DNA of 64,000 nt from Pseudoalteromonas aliena SW19 (GCF_014905615.1 NZ_AQGU01000025.1:248001-312000), one strand, 5' to 3'. Numbered from the stretch's first letter, positions 27,482 through 37,637 are shown. Made by a program: numbers and translations. The notes: generated by a model from the sequence alone, not told the origin.

Positions 27482-28800
27482 GTTACCCATTAAAACAGCT
27501 AGCGCGTGAATGGCGTTTTTTACTTGGTCAAAAATACTTAGTGGTATTACTGGTGTGTACGTTTGTAATGTCGGGATTTGCAATTTATAGCGGGCTTAGT
27601 GAAGTAACACAGCAAAAGCAAACTATTGAGCGCTTAAAAGCCGCCGATTTAACAGACTTAACTAACGTACAGCATAAGTACGACGATGCAGGTTCGCTTG
27701 CTTATTACAGTTTTCATTTAACGTATTCATCCCCTTCAAATTTAGCATTTGCAGCTTTGGGCGAGCGCGATATTTACCCGTGGAAACATCGCTTAAACTT
27801 ACTTGCGCTAGAGGGGCAAATATACGAAAGCGATGCACAAAATGCGGAGCTTGCTCAGGCAGGTAAAATTGATTTTGTATTTGTATTAAGCGCTTTAGCG
27901 CCATTGGTGATTATTTTATTATTTCATGATTTATTTGCTAGTGAGCGCACCAGCGGCAGGCACGATTTACTGGTAACTACCGCTAAATCTTATTTTTCGC
28001 TGTGGGGCGCACGTATAGCGGTAAGGTTTATAGCGGTAATAGTGTGTTTAATGCTGCCATTTTATATAGGTGCACTTCTTAGCCGCTCAGTACTGGGTGA
28101 TGTTGGCTTTATTACTTTTATATGTGTTATTTACTTGGCTTTTTGGACGTTCTTGAGTGTGTGGTGGGGCAAAAATGCCACTAGTGCGCCACGTGTTGCA
28201 TCAACCTTAATAGGCTTTTGGGCATTAGTTGCTTTTATTATTCCTATTTTAGGTGATTTAGCGATAAACAAGGCGGTACATTCGCCTAAAGGTGGCGACA
28301 TTGTGCTAACTCAGCGTGAAGCTGTTAACGGGGCATGGGACATACCAAAGCAAATTACGATGGATGCCTTTGTAGCAAACCACCCCCAGTGGACAAACTA
28401 CACCGCCATGCAAAGTGAGTTTGAATGGAAATGGTACTACGCATTTCAGCAAGTGGGCGATGAAAAAGCGGCGAAGCTATCACACGCTTACCAAGATGCG
28501 GCTCGTAAAAAGTATTCATTAGCAGGATTTGTATCGTGGCTATCACCGCCATTATTACTTCAACGTGGTTTAACACGCATGGCTAAAACAGATGCCGTAG
28601 CGGCATTTAGGTATGAATCGCAAATGCGTGGATTTCATAAAAGCTTACGGACGTTTTACTACCCTTGGTTATTTGTAAAAGGTAACCCAACTAAAGCCGC
28701 GCTTGAAAATATGCCAAGCTTTAGCAAAACCATACTTAATGAACAAAAAATGCTAAGCAATGTAGACGCTCAGCCAAAACAAAATTTATCAGCTAACTAA
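27478..28800 (+). CDS. ABC-2 type permease, second subunit (DUF3526-like)
   Basis: Similar layout to the preceding gene: helix at about residues 18-38, outside loop, then several segments between about 140 and 265, and a second outside loop containing WTNYTAMQSEFEWKW. The two subunits probably form a heterodimer with the ATPase. The topology matches the DUF3526 family, members of which are often found next to TonB-dependent receptors. Followed at 15 bases by the receptor gene. Confidence 0.83.
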   Translation: MSYPLKQLAREWRFLLGQKYLVVLLVCTFVMSGFAIYSGLSEVTQQKQTIERLKAADLTDLTNVQHKYDDAGSLAYYSFHLTYSSPSNLAFAALGERDIYPWKHRLNLLALEGQIYESDAQNAELAQAGKIDFVFVLSALAPLVIILLFHDLFASERTSGRHDLLVTTAKSYFSLWGARIAVRFIAVIVCLMLPFYIGALLSRSVLGDVGFITFICVIYLAFWTFLSVWWGKNATSAPRVASTLIGFWALVAFIIPILGDLAINKAVHSPKGGDIVLTQREAVNGAWDIPKQITMDAFVANHPQWTNYTAMQSEFEWKWYYAFQQVGDEKAAKLSHAYQDAARKKYSLAGFVSWLSPPLLLQRGLTRMAKTDAVAAFRYESQMRGFHKSLRTFYYPWLFVKGNPTKAALENMPSFSKTILNEQKMLSNVDAQPKQNLSAN

Positions 28801-28815
28801 TCAACAAGGTTTATC

Positions 28816-30930
28816 ATGAATACCAATAAAAAAGGGCTCAAGCTCACTTATATTAGTGCCTGCTTAGCAAGTATGTTTGCAAGCCACGCTATTGCAGCTA
28901 ATGAGAACAATAGTACTGAAAACAGTACTGAAGAGTTTTTCGAGCGTTTAGCGGTTACTGGCTCTCGTCAAGCATACCAAGGTGATTTTAGACCTTTAGA
29001 AACCCCACAATCAGAACTGAAAATAGATTTAGAAGCACTCGAAAATGCAGGCGCAATAGATTTAAACCAAGCACTTGATTTATCTGCTTCGGTTGCGCGT
29101 CAAAATAACTTTGGTGGGCTTTGGAATAGCTTTGCACTACGTGGTTTTGTAGGCGATGAAAACTTACCAAGCAATTACCTTGTTAATGGTTTTAATGCTG
29201 GGCGTGGTTTTGGTGGCTCACGTGATTTGTCGGGTATTGAATCGGTTGAGGTGTTAAAAGGTCCACGAGCTGCGCTATTTGGTCGTGGAGAGCCTGGTGG
29301 TACAGTAAATCTTGTTACTAAACGCCCAACATTTGATACAAGTGGCGAGCTAAAGCTAAGCGTAGGCAGCTTTGATACCTACCGTGCTGATGTAGATTAC
29401 ACCACGCCCCTTAACGACGACGTAGCTATTAGACTGGTCGGTTTTTATGAAGACGCAAAAAGCTTTCGCGATACCATAGAAACAACTAAAAAGGGCTTTA
29501 GTCCTTCTATTACGTGGAACATTAATGACAACAGCCAACTAATTTATGAACTTGAATATAGCAATCAAGAGGTCCCGTTTGATAGAGGTGTATTAGCAAT
29601 AGATGGCAAGCTTGGCCTAATACCAGAAAGCCGCTTTTTAGGTGAGCCAGGCGATGGACCGATAGAAGCAAACGTACTTGGCCATCAATTAGAGTTTGTT
29701 CATGACTTTAATGATAATTGGAGTGTATTACTGGGCGCAAACTATCGTGATACATCGCTTGAAGGTTTTGCAACCGAAACAGGCTTTGGTGGTGTAGTAG
29801 AAAATGGCAAAGTAAATCGTTTTAGACGCTACCGTGATTACGACGCTACATACCAAGTATACCGCGCAGAAGTAACCGGTAATTTAGAGGTTGCTGGATT
29901 AAATCACCGCTTAATAATTGGTGTTGATTCTGATAAGTTCGAAAATAATCAATTTGTTCTGCGTGTACGTGGCGATCAGTATATAAATGTTTTTAACCCA
30001 GTGTATGGAGCGTATGAGTTACCTACACCAACAGCCAATACCGACAAGGTAGAAATACAAGAGTCGTTAGGTATATTCATACAAGACCAAATAAGCCTAA
30101 CCGATAAGCTTGATATTCGCGTTGGTGCACGTTTTGATGACTACGAACAAACACTTAATAACCGCTTAGCTGATACTCAATCTAAACAAAGCGAATCGCG
30201 TGTTAGCCCGCAGTTTGGTGTTGTGTATGAGGCGAGTGAGTTTGTCTCTGTTTATGCGGCTTATGGTGAAAACTTTAGACCTTTATCGGGTACTGATTTA
30301 AACGGAGATGGGTTTGAGCCAAATCAATCTACGTCATCTGAGCTTGGTGTTAAGTTTACTTTAAACGATGGCGCGCTGTTTGGCACCATTGCTGTATTTA
30401 AAGTAGAGCAAGACAATATGCTGGTAGTTGACGATCCCACTGCATTTACTTTTGCTGCAATTGGCGAAGCGCAAAGCAAAGGCTTTGAAATTGATTTAAA
30501 CGGTGAGCTAACTGATGGCGTAAGCCTATGGTTATCGTATGCGTATGTTGATGCAACTATTGAAAACTCATTTTTTGATGCGAACTTTGGTTATACAGTA
30601 GAAGCGGGAAGCTCTTTATTAAATATTCCTGAGCATCAATTTAGTTTACAACTAGTTAAATCGTCTGAGTTATATGGTAAAGCCGTTAAATTTGGTGGAG
30701 GCTTGGTTTATGTAGGCTCACGAAACGGCTTTTTTGGTACCGATTTTGAGCTGCCAAGTTACACAACAGCACGTGCATTTATTAATTATGATGTCACTGA
30801 TAATATTGGTTTACGGGCTGAGGTTGATAACTTATTCGATGAGACGTATTACACAAACTCGTTTGCAGATGCATGGGTTCAACCAGGTACGCCAAGGACT
30901 GTACGTTTATCTGCTACGTACAACTTTTAA
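28816..30930 (+). CDS. TonB-dependent receptor, siderophore-receptor type
   Basis: Signal peptide of about 27 residues (cleavage after SHAIA). A plug domain follows, with FERLAVTGSRQ near the TonB box, then LRGF, GIESVEVLKGP and PGGTVNLVTKRP; the barrel ends in the typical aromatic C-terminus (TYNF). 704 residues fit a siderophore-receptor-like protein. Unusually, it is the last gene of an operon with a complete ABC-2 exporter, which suggests uptake and export of one compound, perhaps a siderophore or peptide. No Fur box was identified with confidence. Good AAGG ribosome-binding site. Confidence 0.92.
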   Translation: MNTNKKGLKLTYISACLASMFASHAIAANENNSTENSTEEFFERLAVTGSRQAYQGDFRPLETPQSELKIDLEALENAGAIDLNQALDLSASVARQNNFGGLWNSFALRGFVGDENLPSNYLVNGFNAGRGFGGSRDLSGIESVEVLKGPRAALFGRGEPGGTVNLVTKRPTFDTSGELKLSVGSFDTYRADVDYTTPLNDDVAIRLVGFYEDAKSFRDTIETTKKGFSPSITWNINDNSQLIYELEYSNQEVPFDRGVLAIDGKLGLIPESRFLGEPGDGPIEANVLGHQLEFVHDFNDNWSVLLGANYRDTSLEGFATETGFGGVVENGKVNRFRRYRDYDATYQVYRAEVTGNLEVAGLNHRLIIGVDSDKFENNQFVLRVRGDQYINVFNPVYGAYELPTPTANTDKVEIQESLGIFIQDQISLTDKLDIRVGARFDDYEQTLNNRLADTQSKQSESRVSPQFGVVYEASEFVSVYAAYGENFRPLSGTDLNGDGFEPNQSTSSELGVKFTLNDGALFGTIAVFKVEQDNMLVVDDPTAFTFAAIGEAQSKGFEIDLNGELTDGVSLWLSYAYVDATIENSFFDANFGYTVEAGSSLLNIPEHQFSLQLVKSSELYGKAVKFGGGLVYVGSRNGFFGTDFELPSYTTARAFINYDVTDNIGLRAEVDNLFDETYYTNSFADAWVQPGTPRTVRLSATYNF

Positions 30931-30954
30931 CTAACAGGTAAGCATTAACAATAA

Positions 30955-30981
30955 AAAGGCTGCTTAATAAAAGCAGCCTTT
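30955..30981. terminator. Terminator between the receptor and msrA
   Basis: AAAGGCTGCTT / AAGCAGCCTTT stem with AATAA loop. It lies between convergent genes and could serve both. Confidence 0.85.
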
Positions 30982-31016
30982 AGTGTATTAAAATAGATAT
31001 TAAAATTTATAATCGG

Positions 31017-31616
31017 TTAGTGCGTAGCTCTGTCGCCCCAAATATCTTCTAAACGACTATCACGTCCACAACGCCAGCGATAGGTGTTGTATCGGATTGG
31101 GTTGTTTTTGTAATAATCTTGATGAAAGCTTTCTTTTCCTTTAATAGGGTAAAAGGTACTTGCGTTTAGTATTGGTGTAACCACCGTTTGATTAGGAAAC
31201 TCGGCAACTACTGCTGCTTTTGTTTTTTCAGCTAATTTACGTTGTTCGTCGTTTTCAACAAATATAGCACTTAAGTAGCTAGGGCCTTTATCGCAAAATT
31301 GCCCTTTAGCATCAAAGGGATCAATATTAACCCAGAAATGATCAAGTATACCTTGGTAACTGACTATTGCTGGATCGTAAGTGATTTCTACGGCCTCGTA
31401 ATGGCCTTTATGGTTACCATTGTATGTCGGGTTTTTAAGTTTGCCGCCAGTAAAACCCGATATTACATCAGTAACCCCTGGCAGTTTTTCAAAGTCACTT
31501 TCCATACACCAAAAGCAACCTCCAGCTAAAACGGCTTTTTCTGTATTAGCTGCATGAGCAAGTGATGCATAAAACAGCACAGATGATGTTAAAACTAGGC
31601 CTAATATTTTTTTCAT
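31017..31616 (-). CDS. msrA: Peptide-methionine (S)-S-oxide reductase MsrA, exported
   Basis: Repairs oxidised methionine. The catalytic motif GCFWCME lies just after a predicted signal peptide (MKKILGLVLTSSVLFY... cleaved after AHA), so this form acts in the periplasm. Other family segments are YDPAIVSYQ, FWVNIDPFDAKGQFCDKG and SFHQDYYKNNP. The ATG at 31616 (MKKIL) is preferred over the upstream 31628 start because it begins the signal peptide directly. Single gene. Confidence 0.93.
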   Translation of the reverse strand: MKKILGLVLTSSVLFYASLAHAANTEKAVLAGGCFWCMESDFEKLPGVTDVISGFTGGKLKNPTYNGNHKGHYEAVEITYDPAIVSYQGILDHFWVNIDPFDAKGQFCDKGPSYLSAIFVENDEQRKLAEKTKAAVVAEFPNQTVVTPILNASTFYPIKGKESFHQDYYKNNPIRYNTYRWRCGRDSRLEDIWGDRATH

Positions 31617-31715
31617 AAAATCTCGCATCGATATGATGAATGTTTAAAGCATAATAAATAGACCTGAAATAGTTTAAAGGTCTTTCATATTAAATTTATA
31701 CGGGGCTTTAAACTG

Positions 31716-31751
31716 TAAAGGCCGCTTTATGATAAATAAAACAGCCTTTTA
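31716..31751 (-). terminator. Hairpin after the 31767 gene
   Basis: Imperfect stem TAAAGGC-G-TTTAT / ATAAA-C-GCCTTTTA, lying just past the stop of the leftward small gene, with an A/T-rich tail. Confidence 0.55.
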
Positions 31752-31766
31752 CTTTTTATCATAAAA

Positions 31767-31970
31767 CTAACTATTTTGCGTTTCACGAGCTAACTGGTTT
31801 GGCAAAAGTTGCTCTATTATTTCCCGTGCTGGGAGTGTATAGCGGGTGCCATTAAACATTACAGAGGTAAATTCATTAATATTAGTGATCCCAGTTAAGG
31901 TCCAACCTTCACCGCGCTCTGGACAAAAAACAGTGGTCGTTGGTTGTATTACTTTAAATTCGTCACTCAT
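31767..31970 (-). CDS. Uncharacterised small protein (67 aa)
   Basis: Soluble, no signal peptide. FCPERGEGWTLTGI and MFNGTRYTLPAREII suggest a small beta-rich fold. No family recognised. Likely real because it has a terminator-like hairpin after it and fills the gap between two genes. Confidence 0.6.
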   Translation of the reverse strand: MSDEFKVIQPTTTVFCPERGEGWTLTGITNINEFTSVMFNGTRYTLPAREIIEQLLPNQLARETQNS

Positions 31971-32066
31971 GGAAAAAGGCTCTCAATATAATGCTTGTTA
32001 ATGGGATATGGTAAGTTAATAATGTACTTCCATAAAGCGCTATTTCAACTGACTAGCTAAAAATAA

Positions 32067-32615
32067 ATGTTTAAAACTTTAAAATTACCACGCGTTACAC
32101 TGCGTTTGATCACCCATAAACATGCTGGTGGGTTGTTTACTATTTTAAATAATCCGCTCGTTGCTCAATTTAACGATTATAAAACTCCGCTCAGTAAAGA
32201 TAATATTAAACAGTTAATACAAGATGATATAAGCGCATACTACGAGGGTGAAGTTATCCGCCTTGCAATTGAACATAATATTAATACGTGTTTTATTGGT
32301 ACTTGTGGTCTGTATAAAATAGGGGACAAAATCAATAGTGCGTTTATAGGGTTCGAACTTGCCCCAAATTATTGGCAACAAGGATTAATGAGCGAAGCGC
32401 TAGTCGGTTTTATAAATACCTTACCAAATACATTGCAAATTTATGAACTTTTTGCCGAAGTTAATATAAAAAATATACGTTCACATAAACTTTTGACTAA
32501 GCTAGGGTTTACACCTAACTTTAATGCCGATTTATTGCCAAGCAGAATAAAAACAATAACCAGTAACAACGGTGAACTTTGGTATAAAAAAATAAATGAG
32601 CAAGGTAAGCAGTGA
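32067..32615 (+). CDS. GNAT acetyltransferase (RimJ/RimL type)
   Basis: 182 residues with an N-terminal LPRVTLRLIT strand, IGTCGLYKI, AFIGFELAPNYWQQGLMSEA (the acetyl-CoA loop with Q-x-x-G-L/M) and NIRSHKLLTKLGF (the N-x-x-S-x-x-h-h-x-K-x-G-F end). Acetylates amino groups of ribosomal or other proteins, or small molecules; target unknown. Single gene. Confidence 0.87.
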   Translation: MFKTLKLPRVTLRLITHKHAGGLFTILNNPLVAQFNDYKTPLSKDNIKQLIQDDISAYYEGEVIRLAIEHNINTCFIGTCGLYKIGDKINSAFIGFELAPNYWQQGLMSEALVGFINTLPNTLQIYELFAEVNIKNIRSHKLLTKLGFTPNFNADLLPSRIKTITSNNGELWYKKINEQGKQ

Positions 32616-32791
32616 TATCGATATTAAGGTGTTTTTTTATTCGTGTTGCGGGCTTCTATTGAGCCTGTTTGTTGCTAGGGCGTGTTTATTAGGGCTGAGC
32701 ATACACTTGTAAAATAACACTGTTAAGTTTAAGTAGGTTGAGATACGGTAACTTATAATGTGTAACCAGAAAACATATAAAGGAATGCCGT

Positions 32792-33673
32792 ATGGCTATA
32801 AAAATAACAAAACACTACATTGTAAATTTAAGTTTAGCCGTGGTTATATTTGCTTTGGGCGTATTTGCTATACGTTATTATAATCATTATGTATCGGCTT
32901 ATACGGATGTAACCATTAATTCTAAAGTGCTTAATGAGTCGCGTAAGGTATTTATTAGACTACCGACTAATTACGATGCAAATAAAGCGTATCCGTTAAT
33001 AATTAAAACGGACGGTAATTTTAACTTAGAAACTTGGGATCAAGCACTTACCAAACAAGCTAAAAAAGAAAAAGGGGATAAAGCTATATTAGTGTCTATT
33101 CCAAATTTATTTTTTACCTTTACACGTAATCGTGATTTAGTGCCTCCTTATGCGCGACAAGATGTAAATACAGAGGCACGTTTGGCACTTGAAGCAATTT
33201 CAGAGCCCAATGGTGAAGCCGATAAGTTTTTACAGTTTATTGAAACCGAGTTACTGCCATATTTATCTGCAAATTATAAGCTTACAAATAATCGTGTATT
33301 GAGTGGTTTTTCAGCAGGAGGGAGTTTTGTGCTTTATACACTGCATACTAAACCTGAGCTGTTTAATGGTTACTTTGCATTTAGCCCCGCAGCTTGGTAC
33401 GACGATATGACCGTGGTTAAAAAGCTAGATACATTTTTAGATACACAATCTGATAAAATTAACTCGCCAACCTATTTGTATTTATCTGTTGGCAGTGCAG
33501 AGCATCCACTAATGCTAAAGGCATTTAATAATCTAGAGCAAGCCTTAACGGCTAATCCTAATAGTACGCTCGTATGGGAAAGTGCCGTAAATCTTGGAGC
33601 TGAACACTCAGACAACCCATCTCTTAGCGTTGCAAATGCGTTGAGAGGTTACAATCATTTTATAAAACATTAA
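32792..33673 (+). CDS. Membrane-anchored esterase-like alpha/beta hydrolase (esterase D / IroE type)
   Basis: N-terminal hydrophobic segment (about residues 9-29) is uncleaved or anchors the protein outside the membrane. The alpha/beta domain has the nucleophile Ser in SGFSAGGSF and a late His in LGAEHSDNPS. Fes/IroE-type esterases hydrolyse trilactone siderophores, and the TonB-dependent receptor lies 1.9 kb upstream, but no direct link is shown. Good AAGGAA ribosome-binding site. Possible alternatives are feruloyl or other carboxyl esterases. Confidence 0.82.
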   Translation: MAIKITKHYIVNLSLAVVIFALGVFAIRYYNHYVSAYTDVTINSKVLNESRKVFIRLPTNYDANKAYPLIIKTDGNFNLETWDQALTKQAKKEKGDKAILVSIPNLFFTFTRNRDLVPPYARQDVNTEARLALEAISEPNGEADKFLQFIETELLPYLSANYKLTNNRVLSGFSAGGSFVLYTLHTKPELFNGYFAFSPAAWYDDMTVVKKLDTFLDTQSDKINSPTYLYLSVGSAEHPLMLKAFNNLEQALTANPNSTLVWESAVNLGAEHSDNPSLSVANALRGYNHFIKH

Positions 33674-33771
33674 AACTGTATATAAACTCAGTTTATTTCA
33701 GGTGATAAAAGGTCAGGTAAACATTGAGTTATAAAGATTAAAGCAGAGTATAAACACATAAAAAGAACACA

Positions 33772-33842
33772 TCATACTATGCTTTGTTAGATGCATTCTT
33801 AACAACGGGGAAGATTTGGTCTTAAAAGCTAGCATAGTATGA
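33772..33842. repeat. 12-bp inverted repeat TCATACTATGCT / AGCATAGTATGA
   Basis: Perfect arms enclosing 47 bases in the gap between convergent genes. Could be a mobile remnant or an RNA structure. Confidence 0.6.
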
Positions 33843-33878
33843 GTATCGTTTTCACTTTACTCGAATAGGAGCTAATTA

Positions 33879-33916
33879 GTATAGGATATGCTTAGCTAAT
33901 TAAGCATATCCTATAC
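33879..33916. terminator. 16-bp perfect hairpin between esterase and porin genes
   Basis: GTATAGGATATGCTTA / TAAGCATATCCTATAC around GCTAAT, between convergent genes. Strong stem but no T run on either side, so its terminator role is likely rather than certain. Confidence 0.6.
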
Positions 33917-33934
33917 GCTTAAATACGCTGAATT

Positions 33935-35143
33935 TTAAAGTGTATATCTAAAACCAATAGCAATACCATCGTCTTCAGATTGTTCCATCAAAGCTTGTTG
34001 CTCTTTGTTAGTGCTTTCAAAATCACCAAAATCTTTTCGAGCTTCTATATAAGCAATTGTGTCCGTGTCAATAAAGTAATGTAGGCCAATTACAGCAAAT
34101 TGGCGTTTAAACACATCATTTGGATCGGCATTAAAGTTTGGTTGAATTACATAGTCATCGCCTGCATCAAATACGTTATACGCAATAAAAGAGCGTAGAT
34201 CGTTGTTAAATCGATAAGATGCGAATGTCTCTACACCAATAGCGTCTTTAATCAAACGGCCTAAGTTGTCGGTATCGTGATTTTCGTTTTTATTAATATT
34301 AGCGGCAACGTATAAACCAAGTGCATCAATATCACCCCATGTAATACCTGCGCCATAAATTAAATCTTCAACAGAGCGGGTCGTGCCATCGCCAAAAGTA
34401 AGATCAAATTCACCACGGTTTACACCTGCACTAAGTGTTAACATGTTAGTTACCTTGTAGGTCACTGCACCGCCCAATGTAGAATTAAACTCGACCTTTT
34501 GCGCCGCGCTATCACCTGACTCCCATAAACTTTGGCAACCAGATTCAGAAATATTAGTCACGTCACACGTATAAAATTCGCTATTTTTTAACTGCGCTTG
34601 CAAGGTAAAATTAACGTTTTTGTAGCTGTTACGGTATTGGACTAACTTGTCGCCACGACCCGTACCATTAACCGCGCCGTCGTCTTTATTATAAGTGTAA
34701 ACGCCAGCCGCATTGCCATCCCAAACAAAACTGTAATTGGTGTTATAAACAACCTCGTACCACGCACCCCATTGTTTACCTATGGTAATTTGGCCATATT
34801 TTTCGTGTAATAGGCCTGCGTAGCCCAAGCGATTGTATAAAAACTCATCTTGAATAGATTCAAAGCGGTTGTTGTAAACTATGTCGCTACTGCCAACAGG
34901 GTTTATACCCCATTCTACAAGTGCCAGTGCCATCCAATCATTTTTAAGTTTACGCTCAAAGTTAAAGTTAATACGTGATGTACCATTAACAACTTCAGTT
35001 TGATCTTGGGTATGGATCACACGAACATCTATATAGCCACCTGCATTAACAGAGTTGGTTTCGTCCTTGTATAACTCAACTGCTGACACAGCCGGAGCGA
35101 CTACAAAACTTGCACTAAGTAGTGATGCTAATCTTTTGTTCAT
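33935..35143 (-). CDS. Outer-membrane porin (gram-negative general type)
   Basis: 402 residues. Signal peptide of about 21 residues ending AVSA. Alternating-strand barrel segments follow, with AGGYIDVRVIHT, WMALALVEWGINP, GQITIGKQWGAWYEV and a C-terminal FRYTL ending in an aromatic-rich strand, as in trimeric porins. A general diffusion porin or a specific channel; substrate not predictable. Transcribed alone. The ~660 bases upstream probably hold its regulatory region. Confidence 0.9.
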   Translation of the reverse strand: MNKRLASLLSASFVVAPAVSAVELYKDETNSVNAGGYIDVRVIHTQDQTEVVNGTSRINFNFERKLKNDWMALALVEWGINPVGSSDIVYNNRFESIQDEFLYNRLGYAGLLHEKYGQITIGKQWGAWYEVVYNTNYSFVWDGNAAGVYTYNKDDGAVNGTGRGDKLVQYRNSYKNVNFTLQAQLKNSEFYTCDVTNISESGCQSLWESGDSAAQKVEFNSTLGGAVTYKVTNMLTLSAGVNRGEFDLTFGDGTTRSVEDLIYGAGITWGDIDALGLYVAANINKNENHDTDNLGRLIKDAIGVETFASYRFNNDLRSFIAYNVFDAGDDYVIQPNFNADPNDVFKRQFAVIGLHYFIDTDTIAYIEARKDFGDFESTNKEQQALMEQSEDDGIAIGFRYTL

Positions 35144-35810
35144 TAAGTATTTCCTTGTGTGTGAACGACGCTTTTTAACAAAGTTAAATTTAAGAAGTTG
35201 CAGACTAACAAAGCAATAAATACGTCAAAAGTGAAAAATACTCATTAACAAAATCATATAAAAGAATAGCTATTCACACACGGTTAACTTTGCACTTGAA
35301 GTGTGAGTTATGTTTGTTTATTTAGGATAAAAAGTAGGGAAATGGGGCTAGGAAAGTTTAAAAATACTAAGGACTAATTTGAAATTTTTTCACGTTGTTC
35401 AAAAAACAACATGTAGAGCAAATACTTTAAAGTACTTAGATTTCATGAATATAGCTTATAAACTAAAGTAAGAATAACGAAATGCGTTAAATTAACCTAA
35501 AATTTGGTTAAGAGGTTTACTCACATTTTAGGGCGAGTTGTTCTTTACTGATTAAAATTGCAGCAGCATGCTTTATGTTTAGGTAATGCAGAGCCTATGT
35601 AATGTAGTTATTCCCCATAAATAGGCGATAACGTAGTTAGCGTTAAAAATCACTGTCAATTTACATTTTTAAGAATAAAAACAAGCCACCAGCAAAGCAA
35701 TGTTCTACGCATTTTAAAAAGGCTTTAACGCCTTGTATTGTCATAATCTTTGATAGAAAAAAAAGCCAATTTGGTATAAACTGCGCGCAATTTAAATACA
35801 TCATTACTCC
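35144..35810. other. 667-bp intergenic region between divergent porin and ybiT
   Basis: No gene recognised. It should contain the porin promoter (leftward) and the ybiT promoter (rightward). AT-rich; the right end carries the ybiT Shine-Dalgarno. Confidence 0.5.
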
Positions 35811-35825
35811 TTGGAGGGTAGCGCT

Positions 35826-37415
35826 ATTATTAGTACAGCTAATGTCACCATGCAATTTGGTGCTAAACCATTATTTGAAAATATCTCAGCAAAATTTGGC
35901 GACGGAAACCGTTACGGTTTGATCGGTGCAAATGGTTGTGGTAAATCAACATTTATGAAGATTTTAAGTGGTGAGCTTGAAGCTTCTGCAGGTAATGTAA
36001 GTACTGATCCAAATGAACGCGTTGCTAAGCTAAACCAAGACCAGTTTGCCTACGAAGAATACTCTGTTATCGACACTGTGATTATGGGTCATAAAGAGTT
36101 ATGGCAAATTAAACAAGAACGTGACCGTATTTATAGTTTGCCAGAAATGAGCGAAGAAGACGGCATGAAAGTGGCCGATCTTGAAACTGAGTTTGCTGAA
36201 ATGGATGGTTATTCTGCAGAATCTAAAGCAGGGGAACTATTATTAGGCGTAGGCATTGGTACTGAACAGCATTATGGACCGATGTCAGAAATTGCACCAG
36301 GTTTCAAGCTTCGAGTGTTGCTTGCGCAAGTGTTGTTTTCAAATCCAGACATAATGCTTCTTGATGAACCAACTAATAACTTGGATATTTATACCATCAA
36401 GTGGCTAGAAGACGTGTTGAATCAACGCAACTGTACCATGATCATTATCTCGCATGACCGTCACTTTTTAAACTCTGTGTGCACCCACATGGCTGATATC
36501 GACTACGGCGAGCTGCGTATTTACCCAGGTAACTACGACGAGTACATGTTTGCAGCAACACAAGCACGCGAGCAGCTACTGAGCGAAAATGCCAAAAAGA
36601 AAAACCAAATTGCTGAGCTCCAACAGTTCGTTTCTCGTTTCTCTGCTAACGCATCGAAAGCTAAGCAAGCAACATCACGTGCTAAACGTATCGACAAAAT
36701 TCAGTTAGACGAAGTTAAAGCATCATCACGTCAAACACCGTTTATCCGTTTTGATCAAGAAAAACAGTTATTCCGTAACGCACTCGAAATGACAAACTTA
36801 ACGCAAGGTTTTGACGACAATACATTGTTCTCTAATCTTGAAGGTTTAGTTGAAGTTGGCGAACGTATTGCTATTATTGGTGAAAATGGTGTGGGTAAAA
36901 CAACATTGCTTAATACGTTAGCAGGGCGCTTAGCACCAAAAGCCGGTGAGTTTAAGTTTTCTGAAAATGCCAACATTGGTTACTACGCACAAGATCACGC
37001 TGACGAATTTGCAACCGACATGAACTTATTTCAATGGATGGAGCAATGGCAGCAAGAAGGTGACGACGAACAAGTGGTTCGTAGCTTCTTAGGTCGTATG
37101 TTGTTTTCGCAAAACGATATTAAAAAATCAGTAAAAGTAATCTCAGGTGGTGAACAAGGCCGCATGTTGTTTGGTAAAATTATGATGCATAAACCAAACA
37201 TATTGCTAATGGATGAGCCAACCAACCACATGGATATGGAATCTATTGAAGCGCTTAACTTAGCCCTTGAAGCTTACGAAGGTACACTGATGTTTGTGTC
37301 GCACGACCGTCAATTTGTATCATCGGTAGCTACCCGTATTTGGGAAATTAAAGACGGTAAAGTTATCGACTTTAGAGGTAACTACGCAGAATACCTAGCG
37401 AGTAAAGACGCTTAA
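35826..37415 (+). CDS. ybiT: ABC-F translation factor YbiT, apparent AUU start
   Basis: Two ATP-binding cassettes joined by a linker (about residues 240-320, with [19 protein letters not shown]), the layout of YbiT. Both domains show Walker A ([18 protein letters not shown]) and Walker B ([20 protein letters not shown]). ABC-F factors act on ribosomes with nascent peptides or stalls. Start choice: the Shine-Dalgarno GGAGGG at 35813-35818 lies after the TTG at 35811 and eight bases before ATT 35826, and E. coli YbiT aligns its Met with this ATT (M-L-V-S-S-N-V against I-I-S-T-A-N-V). The start codon is therefore probably AUU. Confidence 0.9.
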   Translation: MISTANVTMQFGAKPLFENISAKFGDGNRYGLIGANGCGKSTFMKILSGELEASAGNVSTDPNERVAKLNQDQFAYEEYSVIDTVIMGHKELWQIKQERDRIYSLPEMSEEDGMKVADLETEFAEMDGYSAESKAGELLLGVGIGTEQHYGPMSEIAPGFKLRVLLAQVLFSNPDIMLLDEPTNNLDIYTIKWLEDVLNQRNCTMIIISHDRHFLNSVCTHMADIDYGELRIYPGNYDEYMFAATQAREQLLSENAKKKNQIAELQQFVSRFSANASKAKQATSRAKRIDKIQLDEVKASSRQTPFIRFDQEKQLFRNALEMTNLTQGFDDNTLFSNLEGLVEVGERIAIIGENGVGKTTLLNTLAGRLAPKAGEFKFSENANIGYYAQDHADEFATDMNLFQWMEQWQQEGDDEQVVRSFLGRMLFSQNDIKKSVKVISGGEQGRMLFGKIMMHKPNILLMDEPTNHMDMESIEALNLALEAYEGTLMFVSHDRQFVSSVATRIWEIKDGKVIDFRGNYAEYLASKDA

Positions 37416-37425
37416 TTAGCTATTT

Positions 37426-37620
37426 AACCTGAACTCTGGATAATAAACCTATCTTGAGCCGCTATTTTCAGCGCTAACTGCGTTGAATTTACTTGCAATA
37501 GGCAAGCTATTGACGCGTAAATTCGCCTTGTTTTCACTGAAAATCTCTGGCTAGAGAAGATAAATTTAAATATCACGATGATTCAATACGTTAGTAAATC
37601 TCTTAACCAGAGTTCAGGTT
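37426..37620. mobile_element. MITE-like palindromic element, intact copy 2 (195 bp)
   Basis: Same length and nested-palindrome structure as the copy at 17621. Outer ends AACCTGAACTCTGG / CCAGAGTTCAGGTT are perfect 14-base inverted repeats. It lies 10 bases after the ybiT stop and before its terminator, so it is transcribed with the gene and can fold in the 3' UTR. Confidence 0.88.
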
Positions 37621-37637
37621 ATCTACCCATTAATTCT

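Noticed and set aside
35811..35825. TTG 35811 as ybiT start
   Set aside because: It would put the Shine-Dalgarno inside the coding region, has no upstream site of its own, and adds five residues not in YbiT.
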